Assembly (NCBI RefSeq): GCF_000611645.1
Contig: NW_014013291.1
Location: 1 to 29,914 of the forward strand
DNA: 29,914 nt
DNA from: Monoraphidium neglectum
Lineage: Eukaryota > Chlorophyta > Chlorophyceae > Sphaeropleales > Selenastraceae
Direction: 5' to 3'
Shown: one piece after another, positions 21,533 through 29,914 of the stretch
How positions within the stretch are numbered: position 1 is the stretch's first letter
Layout: each line of letters opens with the position of its first letter
The notes under the pieces: model-generated
What the model saw: only the letters and a program-made list of their open reading frames with translations
The model's database searches: none
What the model was told of the DNA's origin: nothing
Program-made: the position numbers and the translations under genes

Positions 21533-23462
21533 TTACCACGCCCACCGTGGGCTCCAGGTGCCATTTGTGTAGGCAACACCCGGCGGCAGCAGGACGCCAG
21601 CCGCCCACTGGACGCGTCGGGGCGCTGATGGGTGGCGTGCCCGGTAATCCTGTGGCAACGAGCCCCGCATGTTGAGCTGCGTGAGGGAGGAAGAACAGCG
21701 GTTGGCAGATGACAAAACTTATATAGGTGCAATTGTTGATTTCCAGAAAAGTGCAATGGCGCAAACGAGCCAGGAGCTCAGGGCAGGTTGCCAAATACAG
21801 AATGGCCAGGGTGTGTCAGGCCTGCATGCCTAGCGCAAAAGCGCACTGCAACGGCCTGGATCTGATGCACACAGATTCACCTCTGGGCTTGCCGGTGCCT
21901 CTGTCCACTTGAGCCAACAGTCCCCCTGCAGTTTCACGCACCATGATTGCCCAGGGTGGGAATGCAACGTGAGGGCTGCTAGCCCCTGAGGTGGGCAGCT
22001 GCATGGCCAAAGCCACAATTGCCGCGAGGCCTGCAAATCAAGGCGGCCCTGCCAAGCAAGCGGCCTCGACACTCTGTCAAGGCCGAGGCACCCCAGCGAC
22101 TGCGCCCGCTCATACAGCGCCGGCGCACCTGTGTGTGGTTGTGTGCATCGGGCTCAAAGCAGACCGCGTCGCCGCACCAACTGAAAGCGTTGCAGGGGAG
22201 GTCTTGGAACGGCCCCTCGACTTTGCCGGGCCGGTGGGACCTGGGAAACCGTACAGGTGCCGGGTATAGCACAGGGGATGCACCATAACACGAAGGCGGC
22301 TGGTAAATTACGCCAGCCCGGCGCCTGTGCACCGGCATGTCCGTCATGCCCTGCCATTGTGCCCAGCAGCCTGCTGCAGGACCGGCCTGCCTGCTGGACC
22401 CAGTTTATGCAATCATCCAGCTCCAGCAACACAGGCCGGTGCGCTTGAAGCTTGCGGCTCAACACACCAGCAGTCCTTGGCGCACTCCTCGGGCGTTGAG
22501 TACTTATTCCCTGCAGGGACGTGTGCAAGCACATGTGCGTGCACGCACAGACATGAGCAATTTTGTGCGTCTTCTTTCCCACCTTGCCTTTTCCCTGGCT
22601 CCTGCAACAATCCTTGTCTTAAGACATGGATTGAAACGTCACCGACCCTCAGAACTTCTCACCTATGCCCCACTTCACCGCAATCCCGTCAATGTCAGAG
22701 GCGTGCTCGAGGTGCACCACCAGGGTTGACGGGTCGCCCCCGCCCGTCACCCACTGGCGGAACCACCTGCAGCGATTGGGGCGATAAGCGGGCTTGTCGG
22801 CAAAGGCGCGGGCGTTCAGGGGCACGGCGGCTGCTGGTGGGGTCACGGGTGCCGCGCATGTTGTTGTGGCGGTGGTGATGGGAGAGGCCGCAGAGCTGCA
22901 CTGCCGGTTGCGATCGGCCCGTGCGTCACCTGGCTGTGGGGGAGGCGAGCAGGCACTTGGCCTCCACGTGGGCGTACCTGAGGTGGCGCGAGTGTGGGCC
23001 AGTGGATCAGGATACAACATTTGCATCTCTGCAAACGCCTGCAGGCGACAGGAGGCTTACGCCTGGAATGAGGGAAGCTGTGCAGCAGGTAACCATGCGC
23101 GGCTTGGCGAGGCATGCGGCGGGGTGCCGGTGGTGCCGAGCATGTTTGAGGCCCGCGGCCAGTGGGAGGCTGGCGGCCGGCGCTCACCCATCCACGGCGG
23201 GGCTGCCGCACACCCTCGTTTCGAGCAGTATTTGCAGGCTCGGCTCCAGCGCGGACGGCGAGGTATGGGCCGCTGCCAGTGCGTGCTGAGGAGATGACCC
23301 CCGTGCCGCCGATCGCACCGCCGCCAGCGCGGCCCCAGCGCCCAACGCATGCACAGAGTTGAAGAAGAGCAGGCCGGCGAGGGCAGAGATGGCAAAGGCT
23401 GCCGCAAGAGAGGGCAGCTGTTGCGGCGTCTCGTTTGTCTCATCGCTGTGATGCCGCCTCAT
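21533..23462 (-). CDS. Small signal-anchored Cys-rich protein with PAN/Apple-like pattern
   Basis: Seven exons in transcription order: 23462-23188, 22977-22930, 22766-22663, 22510-22468, 22240-22129, 21925-21881 and 21676-21533 (TAA). Phases 2, 2, 1, 2, 0, 0 all match, giving 256 residues. Residues ~18-40 (LAAAFAISALAGLLFFNSVHAL) form a hydrophobic signal or signal-anchor segment after a short hydrophilic N-terminus, so the rest is probably lumenal or secreted. The ectodomain carries Cys pairs in order: EAKC, STPEECAKDCW, DLPCNAFSWCGDAVCFEP, then GDCWLKWTEAPASP. It ends with VQWAAGVLLPPG and TNGTWSPRWAW. STPEEC..C followed by C..FSWC and GDCWLK resembles the PAN/Apple disulfide fold, used for carbohydrate or protein binding. 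TNGT is a possible N-glycosylation site. Family membership is inferred; the exon model is firm. Confidence 0.75.
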
Positions 23463-24337
23463 CGCAGCTCGAGCCGCGCGCACGCTTTTGAAGCGCGACA
23501 GCAGGTGCAGCGCCCCACCAGATTTACAAGCGCAAATGGTGCCTTCACTGAACCTCGAATGAACGCATCTATCATAAATAATTAGCTAGCAATTTTAGAC
23601 CGCCAGTGCGCCATTGGTTTTCGCGTCGTGGACGTCGATCAGATCAATGTGTGCAGCGATGGATGGATTTGAAGGATACAACCTAGAAGGTGACGCTTGT
23701 CATGACGGTGATGGACAACGGCGTGCAATTCCACACTGCTGCTTTTTCACACTCGCCCACATGCGCCCACACGCACCTTTGAACCTTCGGCTGGGTTGAC
23801 TTTCCCATCATGCCAACACACGCAGCACTCATGGCTGCGAAAAGCATGCGTAATTTTGGCCACACAACATCAGGACCATCATAGCATCACTGGGCAGCGA
23901 CACCCCGCTCGCTTTGAGCACTCTGCTGCTTGCCACTTCAATGATTCAAGCCCCCTATGAGACGGTGACGGCCGACTACGGCTCCAAGGTAGTTGAGGTA
24001 TACTTCTAATTGTATCGGGTTTTGTTCATATGTTTTTCTTGCTGTTGTGCCATCTGCAATCGCATTTGGGGCAGTTTGCCTGATGTTCCGACCAGTGCCG
24101 AGCAGGCACTTCACTCCAGCAGCATCGGCAATGGCGTCATCGTGCCCATTACTGTGGCCCGCCAATGGCTGTCAGATGTGTGCAAGAACTATGCTTATCA
24201 TATCTCATTCGGCCATGTACGTATTTCTGCGCAGTCCATCGTCAAAACCTACCAGATCTGCGAAGCGAATGATTCCGTACGCTTTGGAGATATAGGCTTA
24301 ACGCGAACCTGCTGAAGCAGCTCAAAAACTATACATT
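23463..24337. other. Divergent intergenic region
   Basis: This stretch separates the starts of the Cys-rich gene (-) and malic enzyme (+). An AT-rich patch at 23573-23592 (ATAAATAATTAG, TTATTTATGA on the minus strand) is the only TATA-like element and lies about 115 nt upstream of the minus-strand start. The weak three-exon candidate at 23941-24315 is listed separately. The rest shows nothing I can support. Confidence 0.5.
23941..24315 (+). CDS. Weak candidate: small three-exon gene or gene remnant
   Basis: I do not recognise it. Exons 23941-23988, 24106-24216 and 24256-24315 (TGA) join in phase 0 with usable sites (AAG|GTAGTT, CAT|GTACGT, CCGAGCAG|, CTACCAG|). They give a 72-residue product: MIQAPYETVTADYGSK, then ALHSSSIGNGVIVPITVARQ, WLSDVCKNYAYHISFGH and ICEANDSVRFGD. 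The same frame continues open upstream of the ATG (TPLALSTLLLATS), so a first exon could be missing. The amino acid mix looks protein-like, unlike the Ala/Arg shadows elsewhere, and local GC is lower. It ends only 22 nt before the malic enzyme ATG, so it may instead be 5' UTR of that gene, or a pseudogene. Confidence 0.25.

Positions 24338-29914
<5,577 letters not shown>

Noticed and set aside
21711..21725. TATATA-like element (ACTTATATAGG)
   Set aside because: It falls inside the last intron of the minus-strand Cys-rich gene and faces no gene start.

Overview
The window is nuclear DNA of a green alga, most like a Chlorella/Coccomyxa-type trebouxiophyte. I infer this from GC-rich coding sequence, genes cut into many short exons by GT-AG introns, plastid- or mitochondrion-type leaders, TGTAA motifs downstream of stops, and plant-type enzyme sequences. 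No species can be named from the sequence alone. I assembled gene models by hand: each acceptor/donor pair was checked for phase, and conserved protein motifs had to read through the joins. All models below are phase-consistent unless stated.

Layout, left to right: (1) 1-1964 (+), the 3' part of an unrecognised gene whose C-terminal half is LEA/perilipin-like amphipathic sequence. (2) 2839-10924 (-), a very large TPR/helical-repeat protein, best guess SPO22/ZIP4/TEX11-like (meiotic crossover), with an unusual ~840-residue Ala/Gln-rich tail. (3) 12483-15116 (+), a Y_phosphatase3-type tyrosine phosphatase. (4) 15631-17037 (+), plastid FabZ, the 3-hydroxyacyl-ACP dehydratase of type II fatty acid synthesis, with a GC-AG first intron. 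(5) 19218-20940 (+), an organelle-targeted SnoaL/NTF2-like protein behind a clear TATA box. (6) 21533-23462 (-), a small signal-anchored Cys-rich protein with PAN/Apple-like features in seven exons. (7) 24338 to the window end (+), a mitochondrial NAD-dependent malic enzyme, truncated by the window edge after 16 exons. A weak three-exon candidate lies at 23941-24315.

There is no operon or obvious functional cluster; neighbours look unrelated, as is usual in an algal nuclear genome. FabZ (plastid fatty acid elongation) and NAD-malic enzyme (malate to pyruvate in mitochondria) both serve central carbon metabolism. Intergenic DNA makes up about a fifth of the window. The most unusual non-coding signals are a 127-bp near-perfect fold-back at 11817-11943, a perfect 14-bp stem followed by AATAAA inside a malic enzyme intron, repeated alternating CA/TG/CG tracts in introns, and a CpG-dense intergenic block around 17440-18250. 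I found no convincing mobile element, tRNA, rRNA or CRISPR array, and no clearly novel multi-gene system.
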